Positions 8,216 through 15,603 of a DNA stretch of 32,003 nucleotides are shown here, in pieces. A model generated the notes under the pieces. That model did not search any database, was not told where the DNA came from, and saw only the letters and a list, made by a program, of their open reading frames with translations. Position 1 is the stretch's first letter. Every line of letters starts with the position of its first letter. The translations under genes and the position numbers were made by a program. The stretch is from Comamonadaceae bacterium (GTDB taxonomy: Bacteria; Pseudomonadota; Gammaproteobacteria; Burkholderiales; Burkholderiaceae_C), in NCBI GenBank assembly GCA_947447235.1, contig CANFJA010000004.1, forward strand, positions 1-32,003, given 5' to 3'.

Positions 8216-9181
8216 TTAGGATTGTTTGTTGGCCGCTGCGATGTGCTTTTCTTCTTCCATCTGTGTGACGATGGATTGCACTTGTTCGTCGGACATGCCG
8301 AGTTTTGCTTGCATCAATTTGAGTTTGGCTTGCTCTTCTTCGGTGACCACACCGTCTGCCAGCGCAGAGCGCACTTCCATTTCATACATGGCCTGGCGTC
8401 GTTCAACTTGCGCGGTGTAAGCCGTTGCGACCACACCGGTCAAGATGGCGGCCAGTGCGATGGACAAGATTTGCGTGAGGATGACCAGCATCGTTCCTAA
8501 AAATGTTACCGGGTCCACATTGCCCCAGCCCGAGACGATGGTGATGACAAACCAGTGCATGGCCGCGGGAATAGAGGGAAAGACGTCGGGCTGCTCATGG
8601 CCTTCGATGATGTAGATCAGCGAGGAAAACAGCAAGCAACTGATGAACAGTAAGAAGACAGCCGAAGAGAAAGAGTCTTTCTCGGCTTTCACGGCGGCCA
8701 CCATGTCTTCAAAGGCACTGTTGTAGCGTGAGAGTTTGAAAATTCGCATCAGCCGAAACATGCGCAGCACGCGAAGATCGGCGCCAGGGAGCAGCAGCTG
8801 CAAGTAAAACGGCACTGTGCTGACAAAGTCGATGATGCCGTAGAAGCTGAATACATATTCCTTGCGACCTTGCCATGCTGTGCCGCCACTGTGGCTGTAT
8901 TTTTCGCTGTACGACCAAACGCGCAACACAAACTCAACCGAGAACACGGCCACGCTGAAGACGTCAAAAGCATGGAACTCGCGTTCGAAAGCCTCATGGA
9001 TTTCAGGTACCGACTCCAAGATGATGCCAATCACATTGGCCACCACCAAAAGGGCGATAAAAATTTCAACAAAGTGGCTGTACTTGTCGGGTACGGCACC
9101 TTCCATGATTTCGTAGGTACGGCGCTTGATACGCTGGAGCATGGAGGGGGTGGGAGCTGCTGGATTCATGATGGCGCTCAC
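8216..9181 (-). CDS. 6TM voltage-gated-like ion transporter (ion_trans family) with non-canonical filter SGWGN
   Basis: S2 FSVAVFSVEFVLRVW, S3 IIDFVSTVPFYLQL, S4 DLRVLRMFRLMRIFKLSRY, pore VITIVSGWGNVDPVT, C-terminal DGVVTEEE. Confidence 0.88.
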   Translation of the reverse strand: MSAIMNPAAPTPSMLQRIKRRTYEIMEGAVPDKYSHFVEIFIALLVVANVIGIILESVPEIHEAFEREFHAFDVFSVAVFSVEFVLRVWSYSEKYSHSGGTAWQGRKEYVFSFYGIIDFVSTVPFYLQLLLPGADLRVLRMFRLMRIFKLSRYNSAFEDMVAAVKAEKDSFSSAVFLLFISCLLFSSLIYIIEGHEQPDVFPSIPAAMHWFVITIVSGWGNVDPVTFLGTMLVILTQILSIALAAILTGVVATAYTAQVERRQAMYEMEVRSALADGVVTEEEQAKLKLMQAKLGMSDEQVQSIVTQMEEEKHIAAANKQS

Positions 9182-10089
9182 TCGATGGCAGATGATTTGT
9201 TTTTGGCGCGCAGCATCATGGCTTCAACTTGCTCGTCGGTGAGCCTGTAGTGCGCTTGCAAGCGCTTGAGGGTGTCTTGTTCTTCGTCGGAGACATTGCC
9301 GTCTGAGAACACTTCACGCAACTGTGCTTCAAAGGCGGCTTTCTTACGCGCGACTTGGTTGGAGAAGGCCGACGCCACGATACCCGTCATGATGGCGGCC
9401 ATACACACCCCGAGGAAACCGGTGATGAGTGCAATGGTCTCACCGGCTTTGGTCATGGGTTCGACGTTGCCGTAACCTGAGGTGATGGTGACGATGGCCC
9501 AGTAAATGGAGTGCGGGATGGTGCCAAAAAACTCGGGCTGATGATGGCCTTCGGCGAAGTGCATCAACGATGCAGAAACGATGGTGGCGATGGTGAGTAA
9601 GAAGACGGCCGAACCAAAGGCTTGACGCTCTGAGTAAACGGCATGAAACAAATCTTGCAGGGCGGTGTTGTATTTGGACAGTTTCAAAATCCGCAGCAGT
9701 CGCAGCACACGCAAGATGCGCAAATCAAGTGCGGGGAAGAACATGTGCAAGTAATGCGGCATGGTGGCAAAGAAGTCGACCAAACCAAACGGGCTGAACA
9801 TGTACTGGAATCGACCTTTCCATGAGCCACCGTTCTCGCTGTCGTACTTTGCGCCTAAGGACCAGACGCGGGCGATGTATTCGACCGTGAAGAACATCAC
9901 ACTCCAGAACTCGAGCTCATGGAAAAACTCTTTGAATTCAGCGTGAATTTCAGGGACGGAGTCAAGAATCACCGCCGAGCAGTTGACCAACACCACCACG
10001 GTGATGAGCCACTCGACGTAGCGACTGGCCGTGTGATTGGGCGAGCCGTCTAATATTTCCATCAGAGTGGTCTTGAAACCTTTTGTCAT
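9178..10089 (-). CDS. 6TM voltage-gated-like ion transporter with non-canonical filter SGYGN
   Basis: S2 WSVMFFTVEYIARVW, S4 DLRILRVLRLLRILKLSKY, pore AIVTITSGYGNVEPMT, C-terminal DGNVSDEE; 4-nt overlap with the next gene. Confidence 0.88.
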   Translation of the reverse strand: MTKGFKTTLMEILDGSPNHTASRYVEWLITVVVLVNCSAVILDSVPEIHAEFKEFFHELEFWSVMFFTVEYIARVWSLGAKYDSENGGSWKGRFQYMFSPFGLVDFFATMPHYLHMFFPALDLRILRVLRLLRILKLSKYNTALQDLFHAVYSERQAFGSAVFLLTIATIVSASLMHFAEGHHQPEFFGTIPHSIYWAIVTITSGYGNVEPMTKAGETIALITGFLGVCMAAIMTGIVASAFSNQVARKKAAFEAQLREVFSDGNVSDEEQDTLKRLQAHYRLTDEQVEAMMLRAKNKSSAIE

Positions 10090-10136
10090 TGCGATGGTCT
10101 AACGAAATAAATGAATGGAAAGAATGAATAAGCAGC

Positions 10137-10163
10137 AGCGGTCACGCGCCACGCGTGACCGCT
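10137..10163. promoter_or_regulatory. perfect 12-bp-stem hairpin in the intercistronic gap between two channel genes
   Basis: AGCGGTCACGCG-CCA-CGCGTGACCGCT; no strong T-tract on either side, so RNA processing/stabilising element or weak attenuator rather than a classic terminator. Confidence 0.6.
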
Positions 10164-10200
10164 TGGTCAGGAGATCTTTAAAAAAACCCGCCGATGTTTA

Positions 10201-11844
10201 TCAAGCCTTACCTTGAATTTTGTGCCACAAATCAAGTTCGTTTGATGACAGTCGTGCATGTTGTTGCGCGGCTTCTTCAAATTTCGCTTCATCGATTTGC
10301 ACGCCGAGTTGCCGAATTTGCCCCAGTAATACTTTGTAGTGTTCCACGGCCAAGGCTGGGTTTTCGGCAATTTTGTGGATCGGCAGTGGATTGCGCTCTT
10401 CGAGCTCATGCTCTTTGATCACGACTTCGATCAATTTGTTCACTTCTTCCACCGTCAGGTGCAATCGTTTCGCTTCTGAACGAATGATGGCCGCTTCATC
10501 ATCACTGATGTGACCATCTTTCAAAATGGCAAACAGGTTGGCTTTCAACTGATCGCGTTCTTTGACCAATTCATCGCTGAAGGCCGAGGCCAACAAAGCC
10601 GCTGGGATAGCAAAGATACCAATGCCCATCAGCGCCAAGATACTGGTCATGGCGCGTCCCATCGGTGTGACGGGTGAAATGTCGCCATAGCCCACAGATG
10701 CCAAAGTAATTACCGCCCAGTAGATAGAGGTCGGGATGTTTTCAAACTTCTCGGGCTGCGCATCGTATTCAAACAAGTAGCCCAAGCTCGCGGTCAAGAC
10801 CAAGAGCAGCATCATGATGAAGGTGGCGGCTCCCATGACCGGCCATTCGCGCACGACGACCTTCACCAGCACGGCGGTGGCATCGCTGCCGCGTGTGAGT
10901 TTGAGCAGTCGCGCCAAACGGAAGACCCGCAAGAAGCGCAAGTCGATCAAATGGTGCAAAAACACTTCCAAGAAGAAGGGCAAGATCGCCAAAAAGTCGA
11001 TGAATGTGGATGGTGACTTGGCTTGTTTGAGTCGTCCAAGGAACGAGCCTTTGTAACCTGGCTCTTCTACGCAAGAGTAAATGCGCATGCAATATTCAAC
11101 GGTGAAGATGGCAACCGCTACCGCATCTAGGATCACAAATTGCAGATGCAAGATGTAGTTGATGCTCTTGACCGATTCCAAAATCACGGCCAGCACAGAC
11201 AAGATCACCCACACACCAATGAACACTTCAAAAATGTGTTGCATGGTGCCGCCGTAGTTGCTTGGGAACACCAAGGCGTGCACTTTTTGGCGGAAGGTTC
11301 GGTTTTTGTTGAGCTCTTTGAACTCGGAGATGGCGGGAATCAAGACGCGGAACAGCTTCATGATTCGCAACAGTCGCAGGAATCGCAACACGCGCAGATC
11401 AATGGGAATGAAGGCTTGCAAATAGAAAGGCGCAACAGCCAGGAAGTCAATGATGGCAAACGGGCTGGTCACGAAGCCCAAGCGTGCGTTTTTGCGGGAT
11501 TTGAATTCTTCGTCTTCAGGCGCTAAATAAAAGCGCAGGACATATTCAATGGTGAACACGGCCACTGAGAAGATGTCGAAGAATTCAAACCACATACGGT
11601 AGGGCTCGAACACAGCAGGCACGTGCTCGAACATCAACGTGAACAAGTTGATGATGATCAGGTAGCTGATCCACTTGTCTAAGTCTTTTTGAAAGTTACC
11701 GGGAATATTGGGATCAAGCAACCATGAGTACAACCACTTGCGCATGGGCAAATTGCGGTCGATGTTGGCCTCATGGTCTTGGCCCAGGATGGCTTGAACG
11801 TCGAGATCTTCTAAGAATTTATCTTGTTTGGATTGTGTTTGCAT
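10201..11844 (-). CDS. tandem voltage-sensor ion channel: pore-less VSD (4TM) fused to a 6TM K+-type channel
   Basis: First S4 DLRVLRFLRLLRIMKLFRVL followed by about 40 aa linker and a new S1; second S4 DLRFLRVFRLARLLKLTRG; single pore WAVITLASVGYGDISPVT; C-terminal DGHISDDE. Confidence 0.87.
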   Translation of the reverse strand: MQTQSKQDKFLEDLDVQAILGQDHEANIDRNLPMRKWLYSWLLDPNIPGNFQKDLDKWISYLIIINLFTLMFEHVPAVFEPYRMWFEFFDIFSVAVFTIEYVLRFYLAPEDEEFKSRKNARLGFVTSPFAIIDFLAVAPFYLQAFIPIDLRVLRFLRLLRIMKLFRVLIPAISEFKELNKNRTFRQKVHALVFPSNYGGTMQHIFEVFIGVWVILSVLAVILESVKSINYILHLQFVILDAVAVAIFTVEYCMRIYSCVEEPGYKGSFLGRLKQAKSPSTFIDFLAILPFFLEVFLHHLIDLRFLRVFRLARLLKLTRGSDATAVLVKVVVREWPVMGAATFIMMLLLVLTASLGYLFEYDAQPEKFENIPTSIYWAVITLASVGYGDISPVTPMGRAMTSILALMGIGIFAIPAALLASAFSDELVKERDQLKANLFAILKDGHISDDEAAIIRSEAKRLHLTVEEVNKLIEVVIKEHELEERNPLPIHKIAENPALAVEHYKVLLGQIRQLGVQIDEAKFEEAAQQHARLSSNELDLWHKIQGKA

Positions 11845-11852
11845 GGCAGACC

Positions 11853-12443
11853 TCAGAATTCAAATTCAGCAACTTTGATGGCGTAGCCACCTTTGTCACA
11901 TACCGACAAGCGCAGCTGCATCTTGTAGTCAATGGCGTCGGTTTCAACCAACTGCGACGCTACAAAGGGCGTGGCTGAACCAGGAGGGGTGGGCATGAGA
12001 TCTTCCAACAAGATTGCGCCCATCAAGGTGCGGTCTGAAGGAACGCAAGCCGCCACGAAGTGGGGGGGCGCGTTGAAGAAGGGATTGATTTGGTCTTTCA
12101 ATTCCGTTGAGGTGCTCATGATGTGAGCCAAACATGCGCCCCACGTGCCGGGTGTGTCCGCCTTGGCATTAGCCGGTGGCTTGACGCCACCTTGACAAGC
12201 AGGATGCTGAGTGTCGGATTCAAAGCGTGTGGTGCCGGTTTCGGTCAACCAAGCCACCCATGCCTCGCCATTGCTTTTGCTGGTTTCGGTTTTGATGGCC
12301 TCTTTGTAGTTGACAACACCCAACAGGGTGACAGCAATCACAACCAAAACCAAAAAGGCCATAAAGAGTTTGTCGGTCGAGCTGGGGCCGAGTGGTCGGC
12401 TCTCGGATGCGTGGTCTGTTGAAGATGCCATGGGGATCGCCAT
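11853..12443 (-). CDS. membrane-anchored hypothetical protein with Cys-containing extracytoplasmic domain
   Basis: TM FMAFLVLVVIAVTLLGVVNY near the N-terminus, then about 145 aa with four Cys; 8 nt upstream of the tandem-VSD gene. Start may be 12431. Confidence 0.7.
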   Translation of the reverse strand: MAIPMASSTDHASESRPLGPSSTDKLFMAFLVLVVIAVTLLGVVNYKEAIKTETSKSNGEAWVAWLTETGTTRFESDTQHPACQGGVKPPANAKADTPGTWGACLAHIMSTSTELKDQINPFFNAPPHFVAACVPSDRTLMGAILLEDLMPTPPGSATPFVASQLVETDAIDYKMQLRLSVCDKGGYAIKVAEFEF

Positions 12444-12501
12444 TCAAGTAAAGGAAATCCGACGCGTCTAGCGAGGTAGAGAGCCGGGCGAAAGGGTTTT
12501 G

Positions 12502-12532
12502 ATGATATTCGCAAATTTTGCGAATTTGTCAA
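12502..12532 (-). promoter_or_regulatory. putative promoter of the ion-channel operon with dyad in a 19-bp spacer
   Basis: Minus strand TTGACA (12532-12527), 19-nt spacer, TATCAT (12507-12502); perfect dyad ATTCGCAAA-T-TTTGCGAAT at 12507-12525 occupies the spacer. Confidence 0.55.
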
Positions 12533-12584
12533 TTTAACGCTTGAAATTGCATGTACTCACATGGAGCAGTGAGTAGTTAAGGAT

Positions 12585-12616
12585 TCAAAAAACTGTTTTA
12601 TCAAACAGTTTTTTGA
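12585..12616 (-). terminator. inverted repeat downstream of the ABC permease gene (candidate terminator)
   Basis: TCAAAAAACTGTTT-TATC-AAACAGTTTTTTGA, 14-bp perfect stem starting 12 nt past the minus-strand stop; AT-rich, so termination strength is uncertain. Confidence 0.5.
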
Positions 12617-12627
12617 TGTGTGAAATA

Positions 12628-13395
12628 TCAGTGATTTTGCGAGCTGCGGTGAGCCCACGCCGTGGTGTGTTTTTCGACGTAACTGAACAACTCATACATC
12701 ACCATGGCCATGGCACCCACCACAACCAGACCGGCAAAGGCCAGGCCCATTTGCATGGCGGATCCTGCAGAAATCAGCAAATAGCCAATGCCTTCGTTGG
12801 CAGCGGTCATCTCTGACACCGTGGTGCCCACAAAGGCCAGTGTGATGGCCACTTTGAGGGACCCATAAAAGTAGGGCATGGAGCGTGGCAGGCCCACTTT
12901 GACCAGCACGTCCCAGCGCTTGGCACCCAAAACGCGCAACACGTCTTCCAGCTCAGGCTCCAAGGTGGCCAAGCCTGTGGCAATGTTGACCATGATGGGA
13001 AAGAAGCTGATCAAAAAAGCGGTCAAGATGGCAGGTCCCACACCGATGCCAAACCACACCACCAAGATGGGCACAAAGGCTGCTTTTGGCAAGGCGTTGA
13101 AACCCGTCATCAAGGGGTAGACCGCGGCGTAAGCAGTGCGTGAGCTGCCAACGACAAAGCCCAACAACACGCCCACCACAATGGCAATGCCAAAACCCGC
13201 CATGGTGACCCAGTAGGTGCGCCAAGCATGGGCGGCAATGACCTCGCGAAACTCCACCATTTGTTCCCAAATCCGCAATGGGCTTGGAAAGACAAATTCA
13301 GAGACAGAAAAAACAGTGCACAAGCCTTGCCAAGAGATCAGGGTGAGGATCAGCAGCGCCCATGGCGACCAACGTTCGATTTGTTTTTGATTCAT
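12628..13395 (-). CDS. ABC transporter permease, SsuC/TauC/NrtB type
   Basis: WITH-type permease: EFVFPSPLRIWEQMVEF..., NALPKAAFVPILVVWFGIGVGPAILTAFLISFFPIMVN. Confidence 0.9.
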   Translation of the reverse strand: MNQKQIERWSPWALLILTLISWQGLCTVFSVSEFVFPSPLRIWEQMVEFREVIAAHAWRTYWVTMAGFGIAIVVGVLLGFVVGSSRTAYAAVYPLMTGFNALPKAAFVPILVVWFGIGVGPAILTAFLISFFPIMVNIATGLATLEPELEDVLRVLGAKRWDVLVKVGLPRSMPYFYGSLKVAITLAFVGTTVSEMTAANEGIGYLLISAGSAMQMGLAFAGLVVVGAMAMVMYELFSYVEKHTTAWAHRSSQNH

Positions 13396-13414
13396 GGTGC
13401 TTGATTCTTGTTGT

Positions 13415-14239
13415 TTATGGCTCTATGACTGCGGTGGTTTTTCGAATGGCGCCGATGTGCCCGCGCAGTTCATGGACGATGTCGGTGAACTCGGGCGTGT
13501 AAGTCACCTCCAAGTCGCGCGGACGGGGCAGATCGATGTTGCGTTTGACAACAAAGCGACCGGGACTCTTGCTCATCACATACACCGTGTCGGCCAAGAA
13601 AACCGATTCACGCAAGTCATGTGTGACCAAGATGACATTGAACTTTTGCTCTGTCCATAAGTCGCGCAAGGTGCACCAGAGTTCTTCACGTGTGAAGGCG
13701 TCGAGTGCGCCAAACGGTTCGTCAAGCAGCAGCATCTTGGGTTCATGGATCAGCGCACGGCAAATGCTGGCACGCTGTTGCATGCCGCCTGAGAGCTGCC
13801 AAGGAAATTTGCGCTCATACCCGCCCAAGCCGACCGTCTGCAAAAGCTGGATGGCGCGTGCCTCGTACTCTGCCTTTTTGGCTTTGAAGTTGGAACGGTA
13901 GGGTTCCACAATTTCCAGCGGCAGCAACACGTTGTCAAGCGTGGTGCGCCAAGGCAGCAGCGATGAGGCTTGAAAAGCCATGCCACTGATTTTGAGAGGA
14001 CCGTTGACTGCTTGACCGTCGACCAAGATCTCGCCTCGGCTTGGTTTGCGAAGGCCTGTGGTGAGCTTCATGAAGGTAGATTTGCCACAGCCCGAGGGGC
14101 CCACAATGGCGATGAACTCGCCTTGCTTGACCTGTAGGTTGATGTCTTCTACCGCGAAGTGGTTTTGTGCCAGCAGCTCGTCGTTGTAGGCGAGCCAGAC
14201 ATTTTTGAATTCGACGAAGTTGTCAGCAGAGGCAGTCAT
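13415..14239 (-). CDS. ABC transporter ATP-binding protein, SsuB/TauB/NrtD type
   Basis: Walker A GPSGCGKST, LSGGMQQRASICRALI, MLLLDEPFGALDAFTRE. Confidence 0.93.
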   Translation of the reverse strand: MTASADNFVEFKNVWLAYNDELLAQNHFAVEDINLQVKQGEFIAIVGPSGCGKSTFMKLTTGLRKPSRGEILVDGQAVNGPLKISGMAFQASSLLPWRTTLDNVLLPLEIVEPYRSNFKAKKAEYEARAIQLLQTVGLGGYERKFPWQLSGGMQQRASICRALIHEPKMLLLDEPFGALDAFTREELWCTLRDLWTEQKFNVILVTHDLRESVFLADTVYVMSKSPGRFVVKRNIDLPRPRDLEVTYTPEFTDIVHELRGHIGAIRKTTAVIEP

Positions 14240-14253
14240 TGGGCGGTGATCGC

Positions 14254-15288
14254 TTATTTCTTAGGCTTGGGTAAAACGTCGAGTTCTTTGGCGGTGGGCA
14301 AGAAACTGCCATTCCAGATGATGTCGGCATTGACGCGGTTTTTGGTGTTGAACGCATCAGACACCTGCGACGCCATCAGCGACAAGCGCGGGCCTTTGAT
14401 TTGACCAAAGCCTTCTGCGCGCGCGTCTGGGCTGTTGATCACGGTGTCGATGGCCAGTTGCAAGCGACGTGTTTCAAGTTCGGTGTTGATGATGCCGTCG
14501 CGTGCCTTGACCGTTTCAATGGCCGCTTTGGGATCGGCAATCACATCTTTCATGCCTTTGGCGAATGCCGACAAGAAGGCCTTGATGGCTGCAGGATTCT
14601 CTTTGATCAACTTGGGACTGGCGATGATCGCGTTGCCATACAGCTTGACGCCGTAGTCGGGGTATTGCAAGACGACCACATCTTCGGCTTTGACGCCTCG
14701 GGCTTCGATGTTGAGCAGGGATGTGAAGGTGAAGCCTGTGATGGCGTCTACGTCACCACGAACCAGCATGGTTTCACGCAAAGGTGGATCCATCGCTGTC
14801 CAGGCCACGTTGCCGATGTTGTTGGCCTTGGCGAAGATGGGAAACGCCCGACGACCTGCGTCAAAGACGGGGGCACCGAGTTTTTTACCCGCCAAGTCAG
14901 CAGGCGTTTTGATGCCTGATTTTTTCAGGGCCATCACCGAGGCTGGGGTGTTGTTGTAGACCATCATCACGGCCACAGGCTTGTTGGGCGCGTCTGGGTT
15001 GTTGGCGTTGAATTCCATCAAGGCAGCCAAGTCAGCAAAACCCATGTCGTAGGTGCCTGAAGCCACACGCGTCACAGCGCCACCCGAACCGTTGCCGGCA
15101 TCGACGGTCACGTCGAGTTTGGCGTCTTTGAAATAACCTTTGGCCACAGGCACCAAAAACAAGGCGGCGGGGCCTTCAAAGCGCCAGTCGAGTTGGAACT
15201 TGATGGGGGTGGTTTGGGCTTGCGCCAAACCAAAGCTGGCTGTCAAGGCCAAGCTGAGGCCGGTTTTGAGAAATGTGCGTTTGATCAT
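14254..15288 (-). CDS. ABC transporter substrate-binding protein, NMT1/THI5-SsuA type, ligand unknown
   Basis: Signal peptide MIKRTFLKTGLSLALTASFGLAQA, then TTPIKFQLDWRFEGPAALFLVPVAKGYFKDAKLDVTVDAGNGSGGAVTRVASGTYDMGFAD; start refined to 15288. Confidence 0.9.
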   Translation of the reverse strand: MIKRTFLKTGLSLALTASFGLAQAQTTPIKFQLDWRFEGPAALFLVPVAKGYFKDAKLDVTVDAGNGSGGAVTRVASGTYDMGFADLAALMEFNANNPDAPNKPVAVMMVYNNTPASVMALKKSGIKTPADLAGKKLGAPVFDAGRRAFPIFAKANNIGNVAWTAMDPPLRETMLVRGDVDAITGFTFTSLLNIEARGVKAEDVVVLQYPDYGVKLYGNAIIASPKLIKENPAAIKAFLSAFAKGMKDVIADPKAAIETVKARDGIINTELETRRLQLAIDTVINSPDARAEGFGQIKGPRLSLMASQVSDAFNTKNRVNADIIWNGSFLPTAKELDVLPKPKK

Positions 15289-15339
15289 GGGGATGCTCCT
15301 GTTAGGCGAATTGGTGAACACAGTTGTATGCACAGGTCT

Positions 15340-15355
15340 TGCAATAAGGGTGCCA
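15340..15355 (-). promoter_or_regulatory. sigma54 -24/-12 promoter of the NMT1-type ABC operon
   Basis: Minus strand TGGCACCCTTATTGCA: exact TGGCAC-N5-TTGCA, about 52 nt upstream of the SBP start. Confidence 0.75.
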
Positions 15356-15455
15356 GTCGCAAAATCACAGACCGGTGGCTCATGGCTAAATTGTGCGCGA
15401 ATTTGGGGCGGATTTTGGGTGTGTTGATCCAAAACAAGGGTGAACCCTTGAACTG

Positions 15456-15472
15456 CGCACTCTGGCGGTGCC
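15456..15472. promoter_or_regulatory. NtrC-like site upstream of the sigma54 promoter
   Basis: CGCACTCTGGCGGTGCC matches TGCACY-N5-RGTGCA at 10 of 12 conserved positions. Confidence 0.5.
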
Positions 15473-15540
15473 TTTGGCGGTGCGTGCCATGCTCCACCAC
15501 GAGGCATAAATACGCGGGCAAGAGAAGTTTTCGCAAAGAA

Positions 15541-15562
15541 AAGGCCTGCATAGGCAGGCCTT
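15541..15562 (-). terminator. rho-independent terminator of the NCS2 permease gene
   Basis: AAGGCCTGC-ATAG-GCAGGCCTT; on the minus strand followed by TTCTTT, about 40 nt past the stop. Confidence 0.75.
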
Positions 15563-15603
15563 CGGTGCATGCAAAATGCTTGTGCAGTTTGCATGAAGCG
15601 TGA

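Noticed and set aside
12554-12575. Inverted repeat TACTCAC-N8-GTGAGTA near the channel-operon promoter
   Set aside because: Only a 7-bp stem with an 8-nt loop; may be chance, and the neighbouring dyad is much stronger.
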